A stretch of 64,000 bases of DNA, taken from the NCBI RefSeq assembly GCF_021130785.1, contig NW_025777509.1, positions 28,476 to 92,475 of the forward strand, read 5' to 3'. The stretch is from Homalodisca vitripennis (taxonomy: Eukaryota; Arthropoda; Insecta; Hemiptera; Cicadellidae). The notes below the pieces were generated by a model that was not told where the DNA came from, ran no database searches, and worked only from the letters and a program-made list of their open reading frames with translations. The translations under genes were made by a program, and so were the position numbers. This document shows, piece by piece, positions 10,036 through 21,587 of the stretch (position 1 is the first letter of the stretch; each line of letters starts with the position of its first letter).

Positions 10036-13000
10036 TCATCATGTCTCAACAGGTGTCTGAACTGACACGATCCAAAAGCACAATGGAGCTACTTAGTCTT
10101 CCATAACGCAGATATTGTGGGAAAGGCTGATTCAAGGTGTATGATGAGTTTACCTCCATTTCAACTTCCTCTTAGTGCAGCGTATACAATCTGATGCTCT
10201 TGCAGACTTCTTACATCTTGATTTATGTTCGTATAAAGGAATAAAAAAATGGTCAGCGACGAAAACGAAAAAAGTTAAAACGAAACCCCCACATCGTTCG
10301 ACACATTCACAACATCCACTACCATCCTCAATTAACCATCTCTTCTCGCCATATCTGTGTAACTTTTGGAAGGTTTTCTTGCACGTAAGATTTGCTTGAG
10401 TGGAAGACGGTTTATTCCAGTTGCTGCACGTAAAAGAAAGGTAAAATGAAGCTAAATTCAACACTCATAGAATCAGCTTCCGACCATAGCTGCGTTACTG
10501 TATTTGATTTTAGTGCATAGCAATCAAACGGATCTGACTGAGAGGTAGCGAATATTTTAGGCTGTTGCATATAACCGTGGTAGAAAAATTAAAATACATT
10601 AATTAAGACATATGTTAATAAACTGTAAACTATCATTTGAAATTTCAGTGACACTTTTAATTATAGAGTAAAAACAAGTCATAACATAGCCTATGATAAA
10701 ATTTATTGGCAATATATGACAAGCATGACATTTCTACATAAGAACGAATTTATATGATAGTGTTTCTCCAACCTTTGAATTAGTCTGAGCAAGTTAATCA
10801 CTTAGTAAGCTCACACAATTTTTCTTTTTCCCCGTCGATGTAAACATTTATTTCTGTATGATTGTCTGTTTATCTGTCCGCAGGACATCTCAAAAATGAA
10901 TTAAGCTATATATTTGAAATTTCGCATGCACTCTTAGCGAAGACTATTACATGACACATAAAGAATGAGACGAAAATTATAAAATACTGGCGCTAATTTT
11001 CCATTTTTAAACGTTAGAAGTCTGAACACTTCTTCCCATTAAGTTTCAAGCTACCAAGCAGTAACAATTGAAGTCTAGAGTGTAGTGCCGATTCCCAATG
11101 CATTATTTTAAGGCTAGTATTGAAAAGTTTAACTGCAAAGGAATTATAATACTAATGTCAAAACCTTTACATACACTCATTCCAGTGTGGTGCATAGATC
11201 GAATAACTGAAAAATTTAAATGCTCATGTTGGGACATGGATGGTGCTGGGAATAATTTTCGTGAAAACTACAGACGTTATATCCTTAAGACTTGGATTCT
11301 TTCTCGCCTTAGTCTGACAAGAACAGAAACTTACCAGAGCCATGTCAGTGATTAAAAGGAACAGACAGGACAAAAAATGTTATGCCAAATATTCAGTACC
11401 TTGATGGTTATGCCCTAACACACAGATAGACAGGTGGCGATAAAGAGTTTTTAAACCAAACTCGTCTCTAGCTGAATATCGCCTTCCATAAAGTTAATCG
11501 TAACTTTGAACCTCCACATCCTGAACTACATGGATCCAAGTGTCTACAAACGAATCATAGAGGAAAGAGGATTTACCAAAAGCCCCTTAATAAAGTTTGT
11601 AATGTAGTAAAATTACAATGAAAGTGACTTAGGACTCTTACGTGAAACGACAAGAACGTGAATCACTGTTCAGAATATATCAATATGTTTATAATGTCTC
11701 AGCAGATATTTTGCCATTTTATCTTGGAAATTAAATTAAGAAATACCTCTGTCAATTATTTTCTTCACAAAGCGTATTCAATGTGAAGGTTGTTAACTAA
11801 TAATTGCAATAGTATCAAAGATATTTGTTTTATAATATATTCTACTGACCAATGTCATGATTAAGCAATATTACGAGATATAATCTTCTGTTTGTAATTT
11901 AAGTATATTAAAACGAACATTTTTCGTATGCGAAAGAAAACCTGGCTAAAAATGAGATTCTAGAAAATAACTTTTTTACGTTATCGGAGTAGTGTCGTAT
12001 CATCTTCTCAAGTTACAAAACCGTTTACTAATAACGATGCAAATTTCTAACCTCAGTTTCTAAGAACTGATGGAAAAGCTAGTAATTAAACGTCTGTGTT
12101 ATACTGTGCATTATTTGCTTAGTTCTTTAAGATTAAATGCATAAACATACAAACTTAAGTGATGCATTTAGCTACAAGTGTTTAAAGCTATAATACGGTA
12201 TAAGTATAACACGTATTAATTTCAATAATAAAGCGTGCAGTTAAAGGACACAAGATATAAATCTTTGGAAATTGAAATTGTTTTTATATTTAGAGGTTTG
12301 TTTATAAATAAATATAACGTACCATGTAGTTATAAAACACTATTTTTCAATTTAGTAATAAGACATCCGCTAATAATATCTTTTTGTGTATTAACACTTG
12401 GTTAATGCAGAGTTTCGTATACTAGACATCAGATTAAAAGCCCTTATTCGGATTTAATTCAGTAAAAAAAAACATGTTCGAAAAGTAATATATAAAGTGT
12501 CCAATCGATACATAGTTCCCTTAGTTGCTGCAGGGCTGTGTAGAAATGCGTAAGTGATACAAGCCCCAAACACTTAGGACCTGTCACACTAGGGCACGCT
12601 GAGAACGTCTAATGACCGAGGTTGGAGTAAAATATAAAGATTAGTATCCTATTGTGTTTTACAAAGAATTATTCATAGATTTAAAGTGTCGTAGGATACA
12701 TTTTGTGAAAATTTTAGTGTTTAATAACATCAATAACATATACTTTGCTGAAAATGGCTAATTTAGTCTCTCCATACCGTTGGCTGATGGTGATATCACT
12801 ATCACTTACGTGTGTGACAGTTAATTTAAATGGTTTTAATAAAACAAATATTTTTGTTAAACATAGCGCATGTATTTTTTTACTTCTTTGTAACTTATAA
12901 TAGGACCACCGGAGGGATATCCCAAGTTACGTCCAAACATTCTTTATCCTCAGGATAATTTTTGGACGAAAGATTTCATCACTTTTACGAAACTCTAGGC

Positions 13001-13079
13001 TGTTTGCTTGTTCTCGTAAATCTTTGGCCACTAGACTAGAAAATAATTACATATAAATCTTGTGGTTGTGTATATAATT
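10036..13079 (+). repeat. Left arm of 6-7 kb segmental duplication, post-mariner part
   Basis: This matches 17332-19400 with indels. Shared landmarks include CACGATCCAAAAGCAC (10067 and 17380), CTGTCCGCAGGACATCTC against CTGTCCACAGGATATCTC (10876 and 18259), CGTATGCGAAAGAAAACCTGG against CGTATGCGAGCGAAAACGTGG (11926 and 18860), and GGTGATATCACTA (about 12788 and 19120). About 11190-11870 has no match in the other copy, where a (TA)n tract lies instead. The 85-codon frame at 11098-11355 spans that boundary and resembles nothing I know. No gene is supported. Confidence 0.6.
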
Positions 13080-13400
13080 GTAAAAGAACGTTACTTGCAT
13101 AGGATAAAATATGGACTCTTATTAAAGAGACATCTAATAATATGTCCCATACGAAGTACAGATCGAAATTTCTTATATCTATGGAAACAACGGTAGAAAG
13201 TTTCGGTATATTTAAATGTTTTGAACTGTTCAGTAGTATATTCAAAATCCACTCTAATCGCAGCACCTCGGAGAACTGCCGAACAAGGAACACGATGTGA
13301 GGCTCAGAGAGAGGACCAGGACCTACAGTGAGCTATTTTTATTTTTCATAGGTCATAGTTTCTGCTCTCACTATCTCGATATCAATAGTACGTAGTTTAT
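13080..13400 (+). repeat. Repeat unit 4, variant type (blocks H' and I)
   Basis: This is a divergent version of the unit, matched by unit 6 at 19400-19690: GTTACTTGCATAGGATAAAA, CTATGGAAACAACGG (about 13181), CACCTCGGAGAACTGCCGAA, then AGGACCAGGACCTACAGTGAGC (about 13312-13335). The CRE-TATA block is not present. Here, and in unit 6, the end of block I reads CAGTGAGC or CAGTGAGT, a good match to a 5' splice donor. Confidence 0.6.
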
Positions 13401-14740
13401 CATATTTTTATCGACAATTTATCGCAGCATAAATAACTATACTTGTGCATTTATTATGGTTTAAAGTAAATATTAACCTATAAAAATATATTCTAAAATT
13501 ATTAACGCGATTAAAAGTAAATAGAAATTTAAGTTTGCTAATCTTTTTATCACATATCTTGCATTGGTATGATTGCTATACAAAATAAATCCCTCTGGGA
13601 TGTTCTCTATAAACGCTAAGGTACTTTTTTGGTTAAATTTGCTCTTTGGGTTGTTTTTTATTCTCGTGTACATAAATCGTACATGAAGAATCGGCATTAT
13701 ATTTTCTAAGATATTGAACTTTGAATTTTGAATCTGATTCATACAGATGATAGAGTCATAGAATCTTTTTAGAAAACCATTTACTTAGCTATGTATCACA
13801 GCTATCTTCCCAGTATTCGGTAGTAGCATAAATACTAACAGTGAGTTCAAAGTAGTGAATAATGACGGATTAGTACTAAAAAACCCCAACTGAAATATGT
13901 ATAAATGTTAACATGTAATAGTTTCTATACTTGTGAACAGTTTACCAGAAAAACAATAATTTAACCCATTGTTGTACTCCTATGGTACAAAAAAGAAATC
14001 AGTCAACCTTATTATCACAGTAAGAATTCTGTACTGGACTCCACTGACTTTTTCAAATACATAACCTGTTTTGCTTAAACTAAATATTATTTTAGTTTCA
14101 TTACAATAACTACATTGTATAGCAATATTAATGTAATATAGCGATATTAAATACACCTTACTATTACAAATGGTGTACTTGCATAGTTAGTGAGCATAAG
14201 CTGAAGAATTACCAGAATGTGCCTTGAAGACGTCTTATAACGTATTACAGTAATTCTGTCTCAACTTCTTAACTTAAGGACCCGAGTTCGAGTTTTAGTT
14301 CACTTCAGATTTCTGTTTTTAAATCCTTTCAATATATAAGTATTCAGAAAGAATCAGTTTAAAATCAATTTCGACACATCTACAAAGCTATATAATATCC
14401 TTTCATACATATCTGATAAATAGTGTAAAGATTACTTGGATAATTATTTACTTACATATGTCTTAGAGATATCACTCTGGCATTTAATAACAGTGCAATA
14501 TTGAACATGATTGAAATAAGCGAATGCTAGTTGACTTAGGAATAAAATTCATATCTTAGTAACATTTAATTGTTTACCCTCAATAAAATAATATCTATAT
14601 TATACAGATTTGTGTAGAAATATGGTCTGTAATTGTTGATTTAACCAATTACTTTCTGAAACCACCAGAACTCTGAAGTTAACCTTCACAGTCATTCAGA
14701 ATTAAACTTATGTTCCTCTATTTGTTTCCTGTCATAGTAC
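13401..14740 (+). repeat. Post-unit-4 segment, paralogous to 19700-21140
   Basis: The stretch 13395-13830 matches 19725-20160 and again 20225-20700: TTTATCGCAGCATAAAT, CTTGCATTGGTATGATTGCT and TTTTGAATCTGATTCATACAG. About 13970-14310 matches 20810-21150, including the CCCGAGTTCGAG block (14281), which recalls a tRNA B box and may be a SINE remnant. From 14340 a second landmark series begins, with CTTAGAGATATCACTCTGGC and GAATGCTAGTTGACTTAGGA, which recurs at 29940, 30540, 38030 and 43200. Confidence 0.55.
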
Positions 14741-15569
14741 AAACAATTTTTTTTTTTCATTTTGTAACACATCTTGTAGTTGTTATTAAACATTTAGTTT
14801 CGGAAACAGTACAGATTTAATAATATTGTTTATCTTTAAAAAATTCCTTTTTTTTAATAAATATAAAACGTAACTGAGAGTAACTTTGTTCCTATTAGTT
14901 AAGAATAACCTGATAATAATTATTTTAATAAAAAATATTAAACGGAACTGAAGTACTCTACAAGTTATTTATCATGTTAGGAATTACTCAATGATCAATA
15001 CGTACAATGCTGCTAAATTACTTAACAAACAGCTTGTATTACTAAGTATCTCATAAATAGGTTGACGCTAAACTTCTAGTCGAAACGTTGAGAGCTTCTT
15101 TGGGCCTAACACGTTGCAGGAACAAACTTAAATGTCTACCAATGAATTCATGGAAACATAGAAATATTTTAATATCAATTGGGAGATTTATATTTTAAGT
15201 TAAGAACTTTATTAACTATACAAGAGGTGGAAATTGTTTTTGTTAGGTTTTAAAAGCTTAACCGTGTTAAGATCAACAATCTTATTATGTGTCGCTATCT
15301 TTTTTACCATTTACGAAAATTATAAATTATAAATTTGATTATTTTTGTAAACGTAATATTATTATACAGAACTTAATTGGGATAATTATTTATGTATTCG
15401 TGAGAATATGTAATTAAAAATACTTCAAATTTAAAGATATCTTCACTTAGAATAAAACTCAACCCGGTTTGTGACCATTTGATTGTAGACTATTACAACT
15501 CGCCCCAGGCCTCATGGAGGGATTTGGTGTTTGGTTAAATTTGGAAATGAAGTTTCCTAATGCCATGTC
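14741..15569. other. AT-rich stretch without recognisable gene
   Basis: No coding region or RNA gene is visible. A block at about 15055-15130 (AACTTCTAGTCGAAACGTTGAGAGC) recurs at about 30808-30845, so this is still part of the anonymous repeat background. Confidence 0.45.
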
Positions 15570-15783
15570 GTGTATTGTAGAATAATTATAAATAGTAAAA
15601 GATGTTATGTCGTAAAGTTTCCCTGTGTATTGCATACAAACACTAATAATGTAGCACATTTATCAGATATGGGGAAAAAACTTATAAGAATCTTTATAGT
15701 TAAGTTTTATTTACCCGTTTGTGCCTCTAAAATTTATGTGTTGGGTTATTCATACAACAAAAGTTTAGCGTTATTAGTAGTCG

Positions 15784-15833
15784 TGACGTCAGCAATATAA
15801 GGGACAGCTAAAACGTAAGTAGCAGTTTCAGTA
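15784..15833 (+). promoter_or_regulatory. CRE-TATA core promoter block, unit 5
   Basis: TGACGTCA at 15784-15791 and TATAAGG at 15796-15802, followed by AGCAGTTTCAGT at about 15821-15832. The TCAGT sequence is an exact arthropod initiator core. Spacing from CRE to TATA is the same 12 bp as in units 2 and 3. Confidence 0.5.
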
Positions 15834-16736
15834 AAATATTATTTTATATCCATGGAAACAAAATAGCATTTATAATTTAATGTTTAAAAACAGTCTAAAG
15901 TTATATGTAGCTGCATTTTTTAAATTTCCTTGAACTCACAGCTAGTCGTGGAAGTAGCACCAGGAACACGATGATTGGCCAGAAGCAGGACAAGGACCAG
16001 GACTTACAAGGATGAGTTACTTTAATTAAATTTTAATCGTAGTTTTACTTGCTATATCTCATTAAACAAAGCAGTTTACATCCTACTTTTAGCGATTATT
16101 TACAGCAAAAAACGCCACAATAGTTCATATGTAGCGCTAACAGAATTAAAAATTAAATATAGTTAATACACTGTATTTTTAAGATTTGTGTAAAAGCTAC
16201 TAATTCGTGTTTGGTGCTATGTATAATCCTCTTAGTGCCCAAATAGTACAGGGAGAATCAGTTTACAATATTTCGTATTGAATGGACACTAATAGATATT
16301 AGAAGTTGTTGCGTAATTTTATAAAAAATATGTATATATTGTTATGAGAGGCATTTTCTAATTTGTGTTTTACAACAATCTTTTTAACGTTGCTAGTAAG
16401 CGAAAAATTCGTAATCAGTTCACATTACTCGTTGGTTTTTATTAAAAATATAAAAACAATGATTATTTTTGGTTTGATTGATATATTTTAAAAATTAAAA
16501 ACAATACAATACGGTTGTAACTTAAATTTGTTCTAGAAGATTTAACTCATTCTATTAGTTACAGAAACCTCTATTTCACAATACAAGAGATAATAACGGG
16601 CCAATTTAAATTATGCGATATTAGGAATGCATAATTAGATTCTAATACTAAATTTAAATATTAAAATTCCTCTTCATAAATGATAATAACGAAATATCTG
16701 TTTCATGGCAAAATAAAATAAGTCGTTTTGGAGAAT
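15834..16736 (+). repeat. Diverged repeat unit 5 body
   Basis: This is the copy closest to unit 3. The upstream part (about 15570-15783) matches 7379-7519 plus 8595-8656 with no piggyBac element in between. Blocks in order: TATCCATGGAAACAAAATAG (15848), CTCACAGCTAGTCG (15938), block I ending CAAGGATGAGTTACTTTAA (about 16007), block A (16186-16265), and block C (16530-16735) running straight into the mariner remnant. No conserved protein frame was found. Confidence 0.7.
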
Positions 16737-17276
16737 AACACACAATCCTCTCCCGAACCTCAAAAAGTGCACATGAGCATGTCTCGTATTAAAATAATGC
16801 TAATAGTCTTCTTTGACGTTCAGAAATCGTCCATTTTGAGTTTGTACCGCAAGGAAACACTGTCAACGCAGTCCTTTGTCTGGAGGTGCTTGAGACTGAA
16901 ATGCAAGATCGCCCGCGTCCGGCCTGATATTAAAGTCATCTTCAAGCTCCACCACGAAAATGCCCCCAGCCACACGGCATTCGTAGTTGCAAACTACCCT
17001 ACCAAGAACAAGACCTCCATGGTGCCCCAATCTACTTACAGCCCTGACATAGCTCTGTGTGATTTTGTTTTGTTCCACCGACTAAAGAGAGAGCTGATGG
17101 GAAAACATTGGGATTCAGTGGAAAACATCCAAGCTAAAGTTATAAGAGTACTGAGAGGCGTTCCAGTGGAGGAGTTCCAGCGTGCTTTCCAGGTGTGGCA
17201 GAATTGTCTACGCAGGTGTACTGATGCAGGAGGAGACTATTTTGAAGTATTTTCACCATTTTTATCAATCGTATGA
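16737..17276 (+). pseudogene. mariner transposase fragment
   Basis: The open frame continues from repeat DNA at 16728 to a stop at 17276 and encodes about 180 residues. It has PQKVHMSMSRIK, VFFDV (about residue 27-31), HHENAPSH (75-82), YSPDIALCDFVLF (104-116), LKRELMGKHWDS and GVPVEEFQRAFQVWQN. In active mariners the second catalytic aspartate lies in HDNAPSH and the third 35 residues on in PxxD. Here the second is Glu77 and the third Asp112, so the spacing is kept but Asp is changed to Glu; the first aspartate region is missing. The same Glu codon occurs in the fragment at 9675, so the change predates the duplication. Not functional. Confidence 0.8.
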
Positions 17277-17331
17277 TGAAATAATGTATTTTCCAGATAA
17301 TGGTCATTATTTCCATCAGGCACCCTATATA
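16737..17331 (+). mobile_element. mariner-family transposon, 5'-truncated
   Basis: The segment holds the C-terminal half of a mariner transposase followed by a 3' terminus near GGTCATTATTTCCATCAGGC and CACCCTATA, which resembles mariner inverted ends next to a TA. The 5' terminus, N-terminal DNA-binding region and first third of the catalytic domain are missing. The break at the left coincides with block C of the repeat unit. Confidence 0.75.
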
Positions 17332-18648
17332 CTCATGTCTCATCAGGTGCACAACTAAAAGCACTATAATGTTGACTGACACGATCCAAAAGCACGGTGG
17401 AGCTACTGAATCTTCAATAACGCAGATATGGTGGGAGGGGCTGTTTCAATACGTATGTTGAGTTTAGCTCGAGTTCACCTTCTTCTTAATGCAGCGTCTA
17501 ATATCTGATGCTGTTGAGACTTCTTAAATCTCAAATCATGTTCAACGAAAGCGATCTGAAAATATTTTGTTGACCAAACCGAAAAAGTTTAAAAGGAAGC
17601 CCCTGCATTGGTTTAACACTTAACATTCACAGCCTTACTGAATCATTCCTTCTCGCCATAGCTGTGTACTGTTTAAAATATTTGATTGCACGTAAGATTT
17701 ACTTGTGTGGAAGAAGGTTGATTTCAGTTTCTGCACGTAAGAGAAAGTTAAACTGGAGCTAAACTCAACACTCACATAGAATTAGATTTTCCAACTATAG
17801 CTGCGTTACTGTGTTGCAAAAGCGTACGGATTTGGCTGAGCGTTAACGAATATGTTTCGTTCTTATTTGAAACCATGATTGGTGAATTACTATACATATC
17901 AACACACTGTGTACTATCATGTGATATTGTATTGTCACATTTATTAATAGAGTGAAAAGAAATTATAATATATTGTGCTTAATGTAACTTCCAACTTGCA
18001 GTATATGATTCCATTGCACACCTTTGTGGTAGTACCTTCGTTTGCTTACCAGACATTTTATTTGAGTAGTGATATAAAACCTTGCGTGAAGTTTCTACAA
18101 ATATTGTAACCAATTATGAATTATATGATGGTGCTGTCCAAACTTTGGAATTGGGCTGATCGTCATAGAAGTCTAACATTTACCACAGTAATCTTACACG
18201 ATTTCTCTTTGATCACTGTGGATGTAAACATTGCTTTCCTGTGTGATTGTATGTTTATCTGTCCACAGGATATCTCGTAAGTGAAATAAGCTTTAGAGTT
18301 CAAATTGGCATGCAAACTAAGCGAAGTCTATTTCATAACACGTTACAAATGTGAAGAATATTATAAAATATTAATTTGTGTTAATTTGTCATTATTTACG
18401 TATAAGGAGTCTAACTTCATTCTCCTCTTCTAAAGTTTTAAGCTACCAATCAACAATAAATGAAGTCTAGAGTGAAGTGATAATTCCCAATATATTATTT
18501 CGTTGATATTACAAAAATATTTAAAAAGTAAAGGAATAAAATTTCTAATATCATAATCCTATGCACTCATCCAGTGTGGCGTATCGACCGATTTATATTG
18601 TATTCTATTGAATAATATAATAAATATAGGCAATATTATATATATATA

Positions 18649-18698
<50 letters not shown>

Positions 18699-19399
18699 TT
18701 TGTTTGTTTATATACATGCTTTTGATAATGTTATTGAAAAGTAAAGAAATATTAAGCATTTCGATTTGAAGAAACGTGTTTTGTTTTCTTTTATACCTAT
18801 ATATATATATATATATAATTACATCTTTGTAATAAATGTATATTTCTGCGAATACGTTTCGTATGCGAGCGAAAACGTGGCTAAAAGTACCATTCCAAAA
18901 AATAACTTTTTTTAACGTTATTAGAGTAATGTCGTATCATAATCCCAAGTTAAAAATCATTTTCTCACCTCAGCTTCCAAGAACTGACTGAGAAGTTCGT
19001 AATGTAACGTCTGTGTTACACCTCGTTTTGAATGCATATCTTAGGTGTTTAAAATACAATGCATAACAAATACTTGGATGAAATTGCTAATTTATTCTTT
19101 CCATCTCGTTGTCTGACGGTGATATCACTACCATTACGTGGCTGACCGTTTTAATTAATCAATTTTTTTAATTAAAACAGTTTGTTTTATAAACACATCG
19201 CTTTATATTTTTAGTCCTTTTTTGTAATTCTTATATTATATACCGCACCAAATCTAGTTTTGGCTGATGATCAATTTCATTTTTGGAGAATAGATTTAAT
19301 CAAATTTACAAAACACTAGGCTTTTTGCTTATACTCGTAATGCTTTAGTCCTAGAGCAGAAAATAAATACAAACACATATTATGGTTAATTCTATAAAA
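17332..19399 (+). repeat. Right arm of segmental duplication, post-mariner part
   Basis: Collinear with 10036-13079, as shown by the landmarks listed there. The first 530 bp (17332-17860) align almost without net length change. No protein or RNA gene is visible. The arm is interrupted by a (TA)n tract at 18633-18697 where the other arm carries about 0.7 kb of unrelated sequence. Confidence 0.6.
18633..18697. repeat. (TA)n microsatellite
   Basis: TA dinucleotide tract with a short interruption (AAATATTA). A shorter TA tract follows at 18799-18818. The Ile-Tyr frame over it is an artefact. Confidence 0.95.
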
Positions 19400-19724
19400 T
19401 TATAAAAGAACGTCACTTGCGTAGGATAAAATATGGACATTTTCCTTGAAAGAATCCAGCTGATATGTCCCCTACAGATGTACACATATAAATTACTTAT
19501 ATCCATAGAATCAACAGAAGAAAAGTTCCGGGTTTTTTCAGTATTATGTATTGCTCAATACTATGTTCAAAATTCACTCTAATCGCTGCACCTCGGAAAA
19601 CCACCGAACAAGGAACAAGAAGTGAGGCTCATATGAAGGACCAGGACCAGGACCTGCAGTGAGTTATTTTTATTGTTTATAGAACATAGTTTCTGCTCTC
19701 ACTATCTCTGGACATCCAAAGTAC
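19400..19724 (+). repeat. Repeat unit 6, variant type
   Basis: Pairs with unit 4: GTCACTTGCGTAGGATAAAA, TATCCATAGAATCAACAG (about 19500), CACCTCGGAAAACCACCGAA, and block I with AGGACCAGGACCAGGACC followed by TGCAGTGAGTTA (about 19639-19669). GTGAGT is a consensus insect 5' splice donor. No CRE-TATA block. Confidence 0.6.
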
Positions 19725-20700
19725 GTAGTCTACATCCTAGTTTTACTGAAAATTTATCACAGCACAAATCACTTTCCCAGTGAATATATTATTGATTGTA
19801 AATAAATAATAATGTCTACAAATTATAAAAATAAAAACCTAATTAATATTAAAAGAAATTTATGTTTTTGATCTTTTCACTACTTTAATACCTTGCACTA
19901 GGATGATTTCTATGTAAAATAAATCCCTTTGTACCTTCTCCGTAAAAGGTATGGTATGTTTTCTGTTACATTTTGGTTTTGAGCTGTTTTTAATTTCCCA
20001 TATACCTAAAGCGTTCATGCTGAATCGGCTTAATATTTTCTAAGGTATTAAATAATGTTATGAATTTTAAATCTGAAATAGCTCATAATATCAAAACAAT
20101 TTCCATAGATAACTTCCCTGTATTCAGTAGTAACATAAATCTAACATAAAGCTGAAAGGAGTTTATAATGACTAATACTAAAATAGACCAACTAAATCAT
20201 AGTTACTGCTATTATTATGTCTTGGCATCCGAAGTGCGTAGTTTAGCATCCTAGTTTTATCGAAAATTTATCACAGAATAAGTCCCAAGACCAGTGCATA
20301 TATTATTGATTGTAAATTAATAACAGCATATTAAAAGTAATTGCGTGATTAAAAGCAAACATAATTGTATGTTTGTTGATTTTTTCATTACTTTTAGATC
20401 TTGCAATGTGATGATTACTAAACAAAATAAATGCCACTTAACGTTCTCCGTAAAAGCTGTGGTATGTCGGATATGTTTGCGCTTTGGGCTGTGTTTAATT
20501 CTTCATGTACCTAAAGCGTGCATGCAGATTCAGCTTAATATTTTCCAAGATATTTAACGACCGCATGAATTTTGAATCTGATTCATACAGCTGATAGAAT
20601 CTAAAATTGTTTACGAAAACAATTTTCTTAGCTATGTCTCATAGATCTCTTCCATTTATTCGGTAGTAGCATAAATACTAACATAAAGCTGAAAGTAGTT
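19725..20700 (+). repeat. Local tandem duplication of about 0.5 kb
   Basis: The sequence at about 19725-20160 is repeated at about 20225-20700: CATCCTAGTTTTA...GAAAATTTATCACAG, ATATTATTGATTGTAAAT, and the end block with ATAAATCTAACATAAAGCTGAAAG against ATAAATACTAACATAAAGCTGAAAG. The segmental paralogue at 13395-13830 has only one copy, so this local duplication arose after the larger one. The 70-codon frame at 20345-20557 is not preserved in the sister copies. Confidence 0.6.
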
Positions 20701-21585
20701 TATAATGACTGACTAATACTAAAATAAACCCACTAATTGTTTTTAAAATTATGTAATAGTTTATTTGTAAATAGTTTACAAAAAAAACAATAGTTTCATT
20801 TATTTTGTTTGGTACACTCCTATAGTACACGAAACAAAATCAGGCAAAATAAGTGTGACAGTTATAAATGCGTACTGGATATTTTCAAATCCTTAAAGGT
20901 TTTCGCTTAAACTTAATTAATTATATTTTCCATTTCAAGACAAGAATTTTGCAATATAGCAAAATTAATGCAATATAGCAAGATGAATTATAGTATATTA
21001 ATACAAAAGGTTTACTTGCATAATTATCATGTAGGCACAATCTGCAGAAATAATTACCAGAATGAGTGTAGTATAAACCTTATACCGTAGCTGAGTAATT
21101 CTATGTCAGCTTATAACTTAACGGCCCGAGTTCGGGTGCTGGTTCACGCACGTTGTTTTCGTATAGTAACAATATCCTCTACCTTGTCTGAAGTAATAAT
21201 AAAAAACACTTCTTCTTTAGTGTTTAATTTAAACTAACAACGTCAATATAAACCTAAGAATTCAGTGTGAAAATTTACTTTTTGTTGAATTCGTTCAATA
21301 CTAGTTCAGGAACTATAACGGTTCTTATACAAAGGTTGGATCTTTAGTTAGTTAGTACACTAATTGCGTAAACTAATAGATTTCAGACATGTTATTTTAA
21401 GCTGAAGGCTTTTAAAACGATTCAGGGTTACTCACTATTTCTTTTCACAAAAACTCAAATAACTGTATTGAATATGTATGTCACGACATCTCTGTCATAC
21501 TAAAGGGAATTTTATTTCAAACGATATGAAAGTGAGAATAGTTTTCAGCATGTATATTTAGGGAAACTAACATTAACATTAACTA
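20701..21585. other. Repeat background up to LINE insertion; no gene
   Basis: 20701-21150 continues the segmental duplication, including the CCCGAGTTCGGGTGCTGG block at 21124, a possible SINE or tRNA-like remnant. I recognise nothing in 21151-21585. Confidence 0.4.
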
Positions 21586-21587
21586 AC

